The notes under the pieces: model-generated
Told to the model about the DNA's origin: nothing
Databases searched by the model: none
Seen by the model: the letters and a program-made list of their open reading frames with translations, nothing else
Translations under genes and position numbers: made by a program
Source: a virus
IMG/VR virus record: IMGVR_UViG_3300006071_000089
Span: 1-25,000 of that record
DNA: 25,000 nt
Direction: 5' to 3' (one strand)
Shown here: piece by piece, positions 9,501 through 16,497 of the stretch
How the letters are laid out: each line of letters opens with the position of its first letter
How positions within the stretch are numbered: the first letter of the stretch is position 1

Positions 9501-10751
9501 TCACCGCCTACTGCGCCTAAACTTTCGGCAAGAATATCAAGCGGCGATTTTATTTTGTCGTGGACGGTTCCAACAAGCCTATTTGCTATTGATCATTATG
9601 TTGTTTATCACCGCCACAATGCGACGGTAGCGGCCACCAAAATTGGATCCATTTTTACAACACGTTATCAATCCAACGTAACTTGGTCTGGGACTGAGAG
9701 TTTTTCTGTGGCAGCGGTTGACGTGGCGGGCAATGTTGGATTTTATGCGCAAGTGTCTTTGACGATTACAGCGCCGACTGCGCCGACTGTTACGAGCAGT
9801 TGTGTTGATAACAATGTGCTTTTGTACTGGACGAGTTCAGAGCAAACATTGCCGATCGACACGTACAACATTTATAAAGGCGATACGTTTGCAACGGCAG
9901 AGCTAATAGGCACAAAGTCAGGTCTGTTTACTACTGTTTTTGAATCAAGCTCTGGAAATTACACATATTGGGTGGCGGGTGTTGATACGGCTGGTAATGT
10001 TGGGACACCGGGCGCAATCACCGTGTCGGTGGCGGCTCCAACCAATTACGTTTTACATAGTTCAACGTACAGCACCTTTAACGGCACATATAACCACTCA
10101 GTGCTAGACGAAGGCGCTGTGATGATGCCAGTCGACACTACGTCGACATGGGCAAGCCATTTCACCTCAAAAGGTTGGTCAACATTTCAAGATGCTATTA
10201 ACGCCGGTTTTGCTGATTATGCGCAACCGACTGTCTCGTCTGGCTATTACGAAGAAGTGTTTGATTTTGGTGCGGTTATTGGGACATCAAGCGCGACAAT
10301 CATACCGACGATCATTACGGTAGCTGGATCTCCGGCAGTAACCACCACTTTTCAAGCAAGTTTAGACGGGGTGACTTTTGGGGCAACGCAAACCAGCTCC
10401 GCGTACCTCACAAATTTCAGATACATCAAGGTTCGAGTGACCGTCACATCATCGGATAACCTTGGTCTGGTCTCAATGACGAGCTTGCAAGTTAAGCTCG
10501 ATCTTAAGTCGATTAGCGACTCAGGAACTGTTGCAGTTAACGCAACAGATGCGAACGGCACGACAGTATTATTTAATCAACCGTTTGTCGATGTGACTAG
10601 CATTAGTGTCACGCCAAAAGGGACTTCGGCATTAACAGCCATCTATGATTTTAATGGATCAGCTGCACCGACATCATTCAAAGTTTATCTATATAACGCT
10701 GCCGGAGTAAGGGTTTCCGGCACCGTTTCTTGGGCCGCCACAGGCTACTAA
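6579..10751 (+). CDS. J: tail tip hub / host specificity protein J with low-complexity insertion
   Basis: A 1390-residue protein of the lambda gpJ family, the central tail tip protein that meets the host receptor. The N-terminus has the Gly-rich start (YGGGGKGGSGSGG) and SDTLRSSEMAFLLDALCEGP. At about residues 195-370 the usual pair of strands (YSRSYLIP ... GPWQIRVRRTS) is interrupted by about 145 low-complexity residues. The hub continues with YEIYGLSIEVP, NPAWCFYDLLTNTRYG and a barrel region with PGAIIRTSDPNRAG. Four fibronectin-III-like domains start near residues 788, 888, 976 and 1065, each with an AP or PTAP linker and a W strand. The last 230 residues are a beta-rich tip domain, probably the receptor-contact part. 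It is 4 bp coupled to I. Confidence 0.95.
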   Translation: MSEIIGYGGGGKGGSGSGGSGASEASDTLRSSEMAFLLDALCEGPINGLVNGAQSVYLDQTPLQNADGNWNFDNATFAYSVGDIAGNQLGIGSLSGDSGNIESTVSVATKVYQATPIVKTVTDANVDYIRVTVYVPQLTHTDSKTGDISGSSVHYKIDLNINGGGWYKMVDDTISGKTTSKYSRSYLIPTSGVGGVIDNVNLDPVAPSGSGGSGSGGSGSGDSGGASNGGDGGDGSSAGTDSSSSDAAAAANAAAEAAAAEAEAAAESASEAEAAASESAAAEAEAEAAAAEAAANAAAEAAANADAAAAEAAAADAAAAADAAAAAASSDSPDGDGDGGGDGGGDGGVSSSSGPWQIRVRRTSGDSGSSYTQNDLYFESYTSIISTKVEYRHTAIAGISIDARQFSAIPTRAYEIYGLSIEVPSNYDPASRSYSGTWDGTFKLAYSNNPAWCFYDLLTNTRYGVGGNIDTTMIDKWALYSIGQYCDELVDDGFGGTEPRFTCNLVIQKADDAYRVLQNFASVFRAIIYWSAGGISVSQDAPADPVQIFAPANVIGGAFKYQGTSLKSRHTVVLVTWNDPANYYKQAIEYVQDDAAVAKYGIIQADVVAMGCTSRGQAHRFGKWLLYTEQNETETVSFRTGIDGCYVYPGAIIRTSDPNRAGVRMGGRLIDYSTDLTTLTLDAAYSPTASNQMIYVAYPDGTIGSSSIQSVAGSTVTLSAALTQTPVSNAIYMLSEADLEPETWRVVSVSETADDTIEVSAIQYNASKYDYVERNIALTTNPTSTLTAVPSAPSNLSLAVSRYVIDIGVAGLRATISWSGSASRYNVSYTKSGGQTVSFVQNELSFDIDNCAVGEVYSVSVQAVSGVGFTSTTTTSSFTIPDPLQIYPSAPTSFDAIQTPNGVKLTWTSVNDPMLYDYEIRYGTDWANSTFLGYFTGNTTLVSPLKDASYNFMIASRNIFFNISKTCKFSTLNISPPTAPKLSARISSGDFILSWTVPTSLFAIDHYVVYHRHNATVAATKIGSIFTTRYQSNVTWSGTESFSVAAVDVAGNVGFYAQVSLTITAPTAPTVTSSCVDNNVLLYWTSSEQTLPIDTYNIYKGDTFATAELIGTKSGLFTTVFESSSGNYTYWVAGVDTAGNVGTPGAITVSVAAPTNYVLHSSTYSTFNGTYNHSVLDEGAVMMPVDTTSTWASHFTSKGWSTFQDAINAGFADYAQPTVSSGYYEEVFDFGAVIGTSSATIIPTIITVAGSPAVTTTFQASLDGVTFGATQTSSAYLTNFRYIKVRVTVTSSDNLGLVSMTSLQVKLDLKSISDSGTVAVNATDANGTTVLFNQPFVDVTSISVTPKGTSALTAIYDFNGSAAPTSFKVYLYNAAGVRVSGTVSWAATGY
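7198..7635 (+). repeat. low-complexity tract inside gpJ
   Basis: This in-frame tract encodes first a Gly/Ser run (GSGGSGSGGSGSGDSG), then a helix-prone Ala/Glu/Asp/Ser run built from AAAEAEAA-type units, then a Gly/Asp run (DGDGDGGGDGGGDGG). The DNA is rich in GCN codons, and near 7592-7615 there are two and a half copies of a 12-bp unit, TGGCGGAGGTGA. The GCN bias opens long false frames on both strands. I infer a flexible, partly helical linker that may expand or shrink by slippage. Confidence 0.9.
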
Positions 10752-10762
10752 TCGAGGATTAA

Positions 10763-11653
10763 ATGACGAACACATCCGACTTTTCTAAGCCGGTGATTAC
10801 GGACGCCTATACGTCTGTATTGCCCGAAATCTCAGCAATCCACAACGACTTAGCATTAGGGCTGGATCCCGCTTACACGAGCCCGGCTAATGTTCCGACT
10901 AACGCCACACGCTGGAACAGTGTAAATAAATATTGGGAAAAATACGGTGGCACTACATGGACTGCGTTGTGCTCTTTGTATGCAATCACCGTGGCAGCTG
11001 CCGTCAAGTGGGCAAACGCCATTACGCTGTCTGTAACGGGTGACGCAACGGGAGCGGTAAGCATCGATGGCGGCAGCAATGCCACGATTGCTTTGACGCT
11101 GGCAACGGTCAATCAATCAGTAGGTACGTTCGGAGATCAATCAGACATTCCTGTAATTACCGTTAACGCAAAAGGCCAGGTTACGAATGTCGGCACAGTT
11201 AGCGTGTCTGCTGGACTTCCGGCTGGCGCAATAGCTACTTGGGCGGCCTCCGTAGCACCTACGGGCTATTTAGAGTGCAACGGCGCACTGTTATCTAGAA
11301 CAACTTACGCGTCACTTTTTGCGGCAATAGGCACCACGTTCGGCGTGGGTGATGGATCAACAACTTTTGGAATTCCTGACCTGCGTGGGTATTTTCCACG
11401 AGGCTGGGATCACGGACGAGGGGTCGATTCAGGGCGTGCTTTTGGTTCGTCGCAGTCCGACCTTTTTGCAAGCCACAACCATAACACTAGCCCGTACTTC
11501 AATGCGATTAACTTCTCAAGAGCAGCGTGGGATCCTACTGGCGTTGGCTTTATGACGAATGAGCTTGGCGGGACTTACGGCAACGACTCTTACACGGGCG
11601 GCGCAGAGACTCGACCCAAAAACATCGCTTTAATGTTCATCATCAAATACTGA
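10763..11653 (+). CDS. tail fibre with collar domain
   Basis: A 296-residue structural protein. Residues 1-150 are a fibre-like stem with a T/S-rich beta region (TLATVNQSVGTFGDQSDIP, then AKGQVTNVGTV). Residues about 155-235 are a phage tail collar domain: PAGAIATWAASVAPTGYLEC, LLSRTTYASLFAAIGTTFG and GIPDLRGYFPRGWD. The end is a typical tip with SHNHNTSP and the closing NIALMFIIKY. Proteins of this type form short or side fibres. It follows J by 11 bases and leads the second host-recognition cassette. Confidence 0.88.
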   Translation: MTNTSDFSKPVITDAYTSVLPEISAIHNDLALGLDPAYTSPANVPTNATRWNSVNKYWEKYGGTTWTALCSLYAITVAAAVKWANAITLSVTGDATGAVSIDGGSNATIALTLATVNQSVGTFGDQSDIPVITVNAKGQVTNVGTVSVSAGLPAGAIATWAASVAPTGYLECNGALLSRTTYASLFAAIGTTFGVGDGSTTFGIPDLRGYFPRGWDHGRGVDSGRAFGSSQSDLFASHNHNTSPYFNAINFSRAAWDPTGVGFMTNELGGTYGNDSYTGGAETRPKNIALMFIIKY

Positions 11654-11658
11654 AAATC

Positions 11659-12318
11659 ATGCAAATTTACAATTATGACGGCACGACCGGCGAGTATCTA
11701 TTTACCTCTTTGGCGGATTTGTCTCCCCTAGAAAAAGGAGTCTATTTGATTCCAGCCAATGCCACAACTTTAGCGCCGCCAACCGCGCAAGTTGGATATG
11801 CACGAGTTTTTGGCGGTTCGACTTGGGCTCAAATTCGGGATTTGCGAGGAACAAAGTATTGGCTTTCAGATGGATCAGAGAATATAATGTCCACGTTGGG
11901 CGCTCTGCCGTCCGGCGCAAGCGTAATTCCGCCAGATTTGCCACTTACAACGGTGCAAGCTGAGCAGTCGGCCATCATTACGGCGGCATGTGCCAAAGCA
12001 ATTACTTCCGGTTTTTCGTCGTCTGCTCTGGGATCGTTGCACACGTACCCAAGCAAAATCACAGATCAACAGAACATTTCAGCAAACGTCCTAGCAAGTT
12101 TGCTTCCCGGCATTGCGTCCACTTGGACGACCTTGCAAATTTGTCAAGATTCAGCGGGTGCGTGGGCTTACTTGCCGCATACGGCGGCGCAAATTCAACA
12201 GGTTGCGGTGGATATGAAGGCTTGGATCCAGTCGTGTATTGCTAAAAAAGCAACGCTCGAGGCTTCTATTGCGGCGGCAACGACTAACGATCAAGTTGAA
12301 GCTGTTTTATGGTCCTAA
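11659..12318 (+). CDS. tail fibre accessory protein, DUF4376-type
   Basis: The 219-residue protein begins with MQIYNYDGTTGEYL, a common opening for fibre assembly or accessory proteins downstream of a fibre gene. The middle has STWAQIRDLRGTKYW, which resembles the W..v.D.RGt.yw pattern of the class. Residues about 100-205 match the DUF4376 pattern: an Ala-rich helix, then TSGFSSSALGSLHTYPSKIT and DQQNISA, then a Trp-containing helix. I infer a chaperone or minor fibre component. The stop overlaps the oxygenase gene start by 10 bp. Confidence 0.75.
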   Translation: MQIYNYDGTTGEYLFTSLADLSPLEKGVYLIPANATTLAPPTAQVGYARVFGGSTWAQIRDLRGTKYWLSDGSENIMSTLGALPSGASVIPPDLPLTTVQAEQSAIITAACAKAITSGFSSSALGSLHTYPSKITDQQNISANVLASLLPGIASTWTTLQICQDSAGAWAYLPHTAAQIQQVAVDMKAWIQSCIAKKATLEASIAAATTNDQVEAVLWS

Positions 12319-13307
12319 ATCTGCCGCGCAGGATCCATTCGATCTTGCCTCATGAACTTGGGGTCAGAATTAGCAGGCAAGTCTTATTGAACGGTTTTAA
12401 GTATGGTCATCGGTCTACTTTGTCGATGGGATACGCGCATTGGAATCACGATTATGGCGGCGGATCGGTCGAAAACGGACTGGATATATCCGAATCATTG
12501 AGCCCGCTCATGGCTCAGGCGTGGTCGCACATTCAAAAGGATGTCGGCGCTGGCATGACGCTGTTGAGGTGCTATGCCAATGCGCACACGTTTGGAACAG
12601 AAGGCTATCCGCATACGGACTCAGAGAGAAACGGTGATTTAACCGTTGTCATTTATCTAAACCAGAATTGGCGGCGAGAGTGGGGCGGTGAGACAGTTAT
12701 TTACAACGGCGACGAGATTGTTCATGCGGAGTTGCCAAAATTCAATTCTGGGCTTTGTTTTGCCGGGAACGCGTTTCACGTTGCAAAGCCCGTTTCGAGG
12801 ATTTGTCCAGAGCTTCGGGTAACGCTCATGTTTAAGATGGCTCCTTTTGGGCTGGACCCGATTAGAGACGGCCTGCAGGTTTATTTGACAGAAAACGGCG
12901 CTCACAATGCGCCACACTCTCGTCGAAATTTGCGAGCTCATTTGCTTCATACATACGATCTTTTAAATTCTGTCGGCCAACGCTCGGAAGTTTGCTTAGC
13001 TGGTGGCTTGCACTCCGTCTGTGGCACCAATATTTATAGAAACGGAATTGTTGCGGATAAGCAGTCTGTAATTGATCGATTCGGCAAGTCGGGAGAGCTT
13101 GCAATGTTGTTTGCTGAGCTGGATAGACCCAAGGTGCTTGAGAAATATTTGAGCACTGGGCAATCCGATTTGGTTTTGACGGGACAATGCACTGAACAGG
13201 ATATGCGAGATCTTTGCGCGATTGAGGCGGCAAATCTTGAAGATCAGAAAGTATTGAATAGCAACTATCCAAAGCTTTTAGCGCTTTGGAATTCACTCAT
13301 CGAGTAA
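12309..13307 (+). CDS. 2OG-Fe(II) oxygenase fused to an HD-like (DUF6817-like) domain
   Basis: A 332-residue, two-domain protein. Residues 1-178 have the prolyl-hydroxylase-type double-stranded beta-helix: iron ligands H102 and D104 (PHTDSERNGDLTVVIYLN), the GG turn at 126-127, H157 in FAGNAFHVAKPV, and R170 for the 2-oxoglutarate carboxylate (ELRVTLMFKM). Residues about 195-330 contain HSRRNLRAHLLHTYDLL and CLAGGLHSVCGTNIY, the pattern I know from DUF6817, an all-helical family resembling HD hydrolases. Both active sites appear intact. In this position the oxygenase may hydroxylate a fibre or tail protein, or a small molecule; the substrate cannot be read from sequence. The start overlaps the upstream stop by 10 bp. 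Confidence 0.82.
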   Translation: MVLNLPRRIHSILPHELGVRISRQVLLNGFKYGHRSTLSMGYAHWNHDYGGGSVENGLDISESLSPLMAQAWSHIQKDVGAGMTLLRCYANAHTFGTEGYPHTDSERNGDLTVVIYLNQNWRREWGGETVIYNGDEIVHAELPKFNSGLCFAGNAFHVAKPVSRICPELRVTLMFKMAPFGLDPIRDGLQVYLTENGAHNAPHSRRNLRAHLLHTYDLLNSVGQRSEVCLAGGLHSVCGTNIYRNGIVADKQSVIDRFGKSGELAMLFAELDRPKVLEKYLSTGQSDLVLTGQCTEQDMRDLCAIEAANLEDQKVLNSNYPKLLALWNSLIE

Positions 13308-13313
13308 GCCAAA

Positions 13314-13634
13314 ATGACAACAAGCACAATCACCGGCTTTAAGCGCGGGGATACGTTTTCGCTCGCCGGTACATACAAGGTAAACGGTGTTGCGACATCT
13401 GTTAACGGGATGACAATTGCATCACAGGTTAGGACGCAGGCTGGCACGTTGGTGCAAAATTTGACCGTTGCGCAAACCGCTTTTATAGGTGGTTTCTCAT
13501 TGACTGCGACAGCAACGCAAACAGCGGCGTGGCCTGCAACAACATTGGTTTGTGACATACAGTTCACACAAAACGGGATCGTGCAATCTACTGAAACGTT
13601 TTCAATCGCAGTCGAAGATGACGTAACAAAATGA
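13314..13634 (+). CDS. small beta-rich fibre adaptor-like protein, 106 aa
   Basis: The protein resembles the N-terminal adaptor domain of baseplate upper proteins: ITGFKRGDTFSLAGTY, then a strand with GMTIASQVRTQAGTLVQNL, and a closing ETFSIAVEDDVTK. Such domains dock fibres to the tail. It stands alone here and is coupled by ATGA overlap to the next gene (13631). The role is inferred from fold-like pattern and neighbours. Confidence 0.6.
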   Translation: MTTSTITGFKRGDTFSLAGTYKVNGVATSVNGMTIASQVRTQAGTLVQNLTVAQTAFIGGFSLTATATQTAAWPATTLVCDIQFTQNGIVQSTETFSIAVEDDVTK

Positions 13635-14050
13635 GCGTCGATTTAGTCTATCAAGATCAGTTTTTAAGCACTGGTCGCACGATTGAATTAACAGCTGCGC
13701 AGACAATTTCGGTTGATTTGGAATCGTCTGAGTTAGGTGTTTCACTTGAATTATCTGTATCGTCGGCGATCTCGGTAGAGCTATCTATCGTTCAAAGTTT
13801 GATTTCTATCGAACTAGCGATGACACCTGTTTCGCAGTCGGCTATTCAGTTGACGGATCCGCAATTTACGCGAGATCAAAACGGGCTTCTTTTGCGAGTG
13901 GATTACGCAGGCGGTTTATACAAAACGTTTGACTGGTTAAACGGTTTGCTGATTCAAGAAACGTTTTTTAATGGTACGAGCACCATTACCAAAATGATGA
14001 CGTACTCCAACGGCGTCTTAACTTCTATCAATCAGGTGTCTAGTGAGTAG
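13631..14050 (+). CDS. small protein with short beta repeats, 139 aa
   Basis: No certain family. Residues about 18-74 contain an alternating hydrophobic repeat at 10-11 residue intervals: IEL, ISVDL, VSLEL, ISVEL, ISIEL and AIQL. The rest includes YAGGLYKTFDWLNGLLIQET and then TKMMTYSNGVLTSI, which looks like a small beta domain seen in other phage tail proteins. Its start overlaps the stop of the 106-residue gene, so the two are translationally coupled. It is probably a fibre-shaft or adaptor component. Confidence 0.55.
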   Translation: MSVDLVYQDQFLSTGRTIELTAAQTISVDLESSELGVSLELSVSSAISVELSIVQSLISIELAMTPVSQSAIQLTDPQFTRDQNGLLLRVDYAGGLYKTFDWLNGLLIQETFFNGTSTITKMMTYSNGVLTSINQVSSE

Positions 14051-14056
14051 TAAAAC

Positions 14057-16216
14057 ATGACCTTTGCGATTGCAAGCAACATTATTACCCAAACTGGTAC
14101 TGACACCAGCCTCGCATCGTTATCGTCAGTTTCCGGGGTAACGGTTTATACGGTTGGGCCGTCAACGCTTTTTCAGAAAAAATACTACACGCTTCCCGCC
14201 AACGCATCGCTTGTATACAACAATTTAACCATCGATCCAAAAATCGAGTGTCTTGTGCTCGGATCAGGAAATACAACGATTGCTCCTGCATCAAACTCGG
14301 CAGTTTTGCAAATTGGAAATCCAATAACACAAAATGGATTTACCTATGCCGCATCGGGCGAGGCGATAATCACGCAGTCAAACGCAGGAAATGCCTATTC
14401 GCTTACCGCAGGTGTGAACTTTTATCAAGGCACTTTGAATTGGTACTCCGGTATTATTCGAGTCTCTACATACTCCAGCTTTGGTGGAAACAACACCTAC
14501 AACAATGGCGGCGTTATTACTGGATATTTGACCGGTTATATTGGCCCGAACGCCGTACTAGAGGTTATCTATCCACCAAGTGGGCAAGTTACCGAGGCCA
14601 ACCAAATGGGATTTGGCCCAGCGGCTAGTTTGGTCGTTAATGGATTGACTGTCAGAGGTTACGGTACCAGCCCACAATCCGCGCTGATTATTTTTAACAC
14701 CAATGTGGTGTTGACAACGCCACCCGCATTCAATCTTCAAGGTGTCGCTGGACTGACTTATGGAGCAACGTCAGGGACTGAATCAAACCCCGTGACGACA
14801 AGTCAAGCTCCAAATGCAAGGCAGAGCACCTTTTTAACGATTTACGGATTCAAGTCCAGCGCAAGTGCAAAGGGGCTAAATCTCTTTGCGGGATCGCTGT
14901 TGCGCGGGGTAAATCTATCCGTCGGTTCTTCGATTCCAATAGCTACGCATAACGTCACAGCCGGCCAGACTCAAGGGTATGTCGAGGTGCGCAACGAGGC
15001 GAAATTAACATTCAAGTCACAAGCTGGGGCGTTGATTCAAAACGTGGTGGTCTATATGAGGGACACCAACAACGGGCAGCGTCGTCTCTATAACCTTTGC
15101 CAGCAATCAATTGATAATACTGCAGACAAAATTTATATCCAGTCGTCTGACGCAACCGGCACGGCTCAATTCATGGGTACAGCCAACTCGATATTACTTT
15201 GTGCAGTGGCTCACTTAATCGCAAACAGCGATTTCACAAACAACACTGGCGAAAACATCAAAGACCTTCGGTCTAAAACGAACACCGAGGGTTCAGACGA
15301 TTTTACGTTTTACGCTTGGCACTACAACTATAGTGTCCTGCCTATCAGCGTTGTTTTGCACAGCGACACAACGCCGTACTTGCTGAGCAATACGCTGATC
15401 GCTGATTCGTATGTGACGATGACGCAGGCGGCAGCCACGACAAAGCTCGCATCAAATTTTGCTGTTTCCACAACTGGCTCTGGCACTATCTCCGTTCTTG
15501 CGCTGTCGTCATTTGACGATCTGTACGATTGCATGAAAGCCTACAAAGCTTCTGCGACGCAATCAAACTTGGAGTTTTTAGGCATTACCAATCAAATTGT
15601 CAACGCCAGTGGAAGCACTGCAAATGCTGGTTCATTAAATATCGCTGGCCTTGAGTATTTAACTGCGGGTTCAAAATTAACGACCATTAAATCAACGGGT
15701 ACGCTGACCGCCAATAGTGCTATTCAAAGTGGTTTATCTGTCATCGGCAACGTGAACCAAGCGACTCCGACCAATTTAACAAACGTCACCATCACCGGAA
15801 ATCTGATCTACAACACAAACACTCCCGTTACTGTCAATTTTACTAATTGCACGATTTCTGGAACGGTCAGTAATAGCGGCACTGGTCTGGTAACGATTAG
15901 TCTGATTGCGTCGTCAATTGGTTCGGCTGGCTCAAACGTTTCGTCCTATGTATCCGCGCCCGTTTCGCTGTCGAACATTGTTGTTGGCTCGACGTGGGCG
16001 GTAATTAATAGCGCTACCAATGCCGTTCTAGCAAGCGGAACTGCGGCGAGTAGCACGGTGTCGTTTACATACCCGTGGTCGGCCAATGTCAACGTCACGG
16101 TTCGCGTTAGATATTACGGGTCAGTCAAATATGTTCCATACGAAACATCCGGTGTTATTACGAACGCCGGCCTATCAATTATTGTCAATCAAATTCAGGA
16201 CAGCATAGGCTCATAA
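14057..16216 (+). CDS. large beta-rich tail fibre or surface protein, 719 aa
   Basis: There is no signal peptide and no transmembrane segment. The protein is long, rich in Asn, Thr, Ser and Gly, and patterned like a right-handed beta-helix or stacked beta structure (VYNNLTIDPKIECLVLGSGN, SLVVNGLTVRGYG, TNLTNVTITGNLIYN with further NxTI-type repeats). The C-terminus (VTVRVRYYGSVKYVPYETSG followed by VITNAGLSI) resembles that of the 555-residue protein encoded at 16498. The position after J and between fibre-adaptor genes supports a structural virion role, possibly a fibre. Confidence 0.65.
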   Translation: MTFAIASNIITQTGTDTSLASLSSVSGVTVYTVGPSTLFQKKYYTLPANASLVYNNLTIDPKIECLVLGSGNTTIAPASNSAVLQIGNPITQNGFTYAASGEAIITQSNAGNAYSLTAGVNFYQGTLNWYSGIIRVSTYSSFGGNNTYNNGGVITGYLTGYIGPNAVLEVIYPPSGQVTEANQMGFGPAASLVVNGLTVRGYGTSPQSALIIFNTNVVLTTPPAFNLQGVAGLTYGATSGTESNPVTTSQAPNARQSTFLTIYGFKSSASAKGLNLFAGSLLRGVNLSVGSSIPIATHNVTAGQTQGYVEVRNEAKLTFKSQAGALIQNVVVYMRDTNNGQRRLYNLCQQSIDNTADKIYIQSSDATGTAQFMGTANSILLCAVAHLIANSDFTNNTGENIKDLRSKTNTEGSDDFTFYAWHYNYSVLPISVVLHSDTTPYLLSNTLIADSYVTMTQAAATTKLASNFAVSTTGSGTISVLALSSFDDLYDCMKAYKASATQSNLEFLGITNQIVNASGSTANAGSLNIAGLEYLTAGSKLTTIKSTGTLTANSAIQSGLSVIGNVNQATPTNLTNVTITGNLIYNTNTPVTVNFTNCTISGTVSNSGTGLVTISLIASSIGSAGSNVSSYVSAPVSLSNIVVGSTWAVINSATNAVLASGTAASSTVSFTYPWSANVNVTVRVRYYGSVKYVPYETSGVITNAGLSIIVNQIQDSIGS

Positions 16217-16217
16217 A

Positions 16218-16442
16218 ATGAATATTTCACCCTCTCAAGAAAATCAGAATTTATTTTGGACTGCCGCAACAAAAGAGCGGGCAGATTTAACGCCACAGGA
16301 ATTCAGAGCAATTGTCGCGTGCTATGGCTGGCTCGACAATGATGAGCGCGCAAAGTTTGACATTAAAAGGTCTGATTTGACAGACGCTGAAATCGAAAAT
16401 TACAGCGGATTAAAACTGCTCGATTCGTATTTTCCAGAATAA
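16218..16442 (+). CDS. small acidic hypothetical protein, 74 aa
   Basis: Translated one base after the 719-residue fibre gene and followed directly by an intrinsic terminator. It is helical and acidic, with FWTAATKERADLTPQEFRAI and YGWLDNDERAKFDIKRSDL. No family recognised. The tight spacing to the fibre gene suggests co-translation and perhaps a small fibre partner or chaperone. Confidence 0.55.
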   Translation: MNISPSQENQNLFWTAATKERADLTPQEFRAIVACYGWLDNDERAKFDIKRSDLTDAEIENYSGLKLLDSYFPE

Positions 16443-16461
16443 TTAACCGTTAATTAACACA

Positions 16462-16483
16462 GCCCGCTTCGGCGGGTTTTTTT
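16462..16483 (+). terminator. intrinsic terminator 1
   Basis: CCCGC stem, TTCG loop, GCGGG stem, then seven T. The T-run is followed at once by ATGGGC, and the next gene starts 14 bases after this ATG, so no promoter fits between terminator and gene. Confidence 0.9.
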
Positions 16484-16497
16484 ATGGGCAAGAAATT

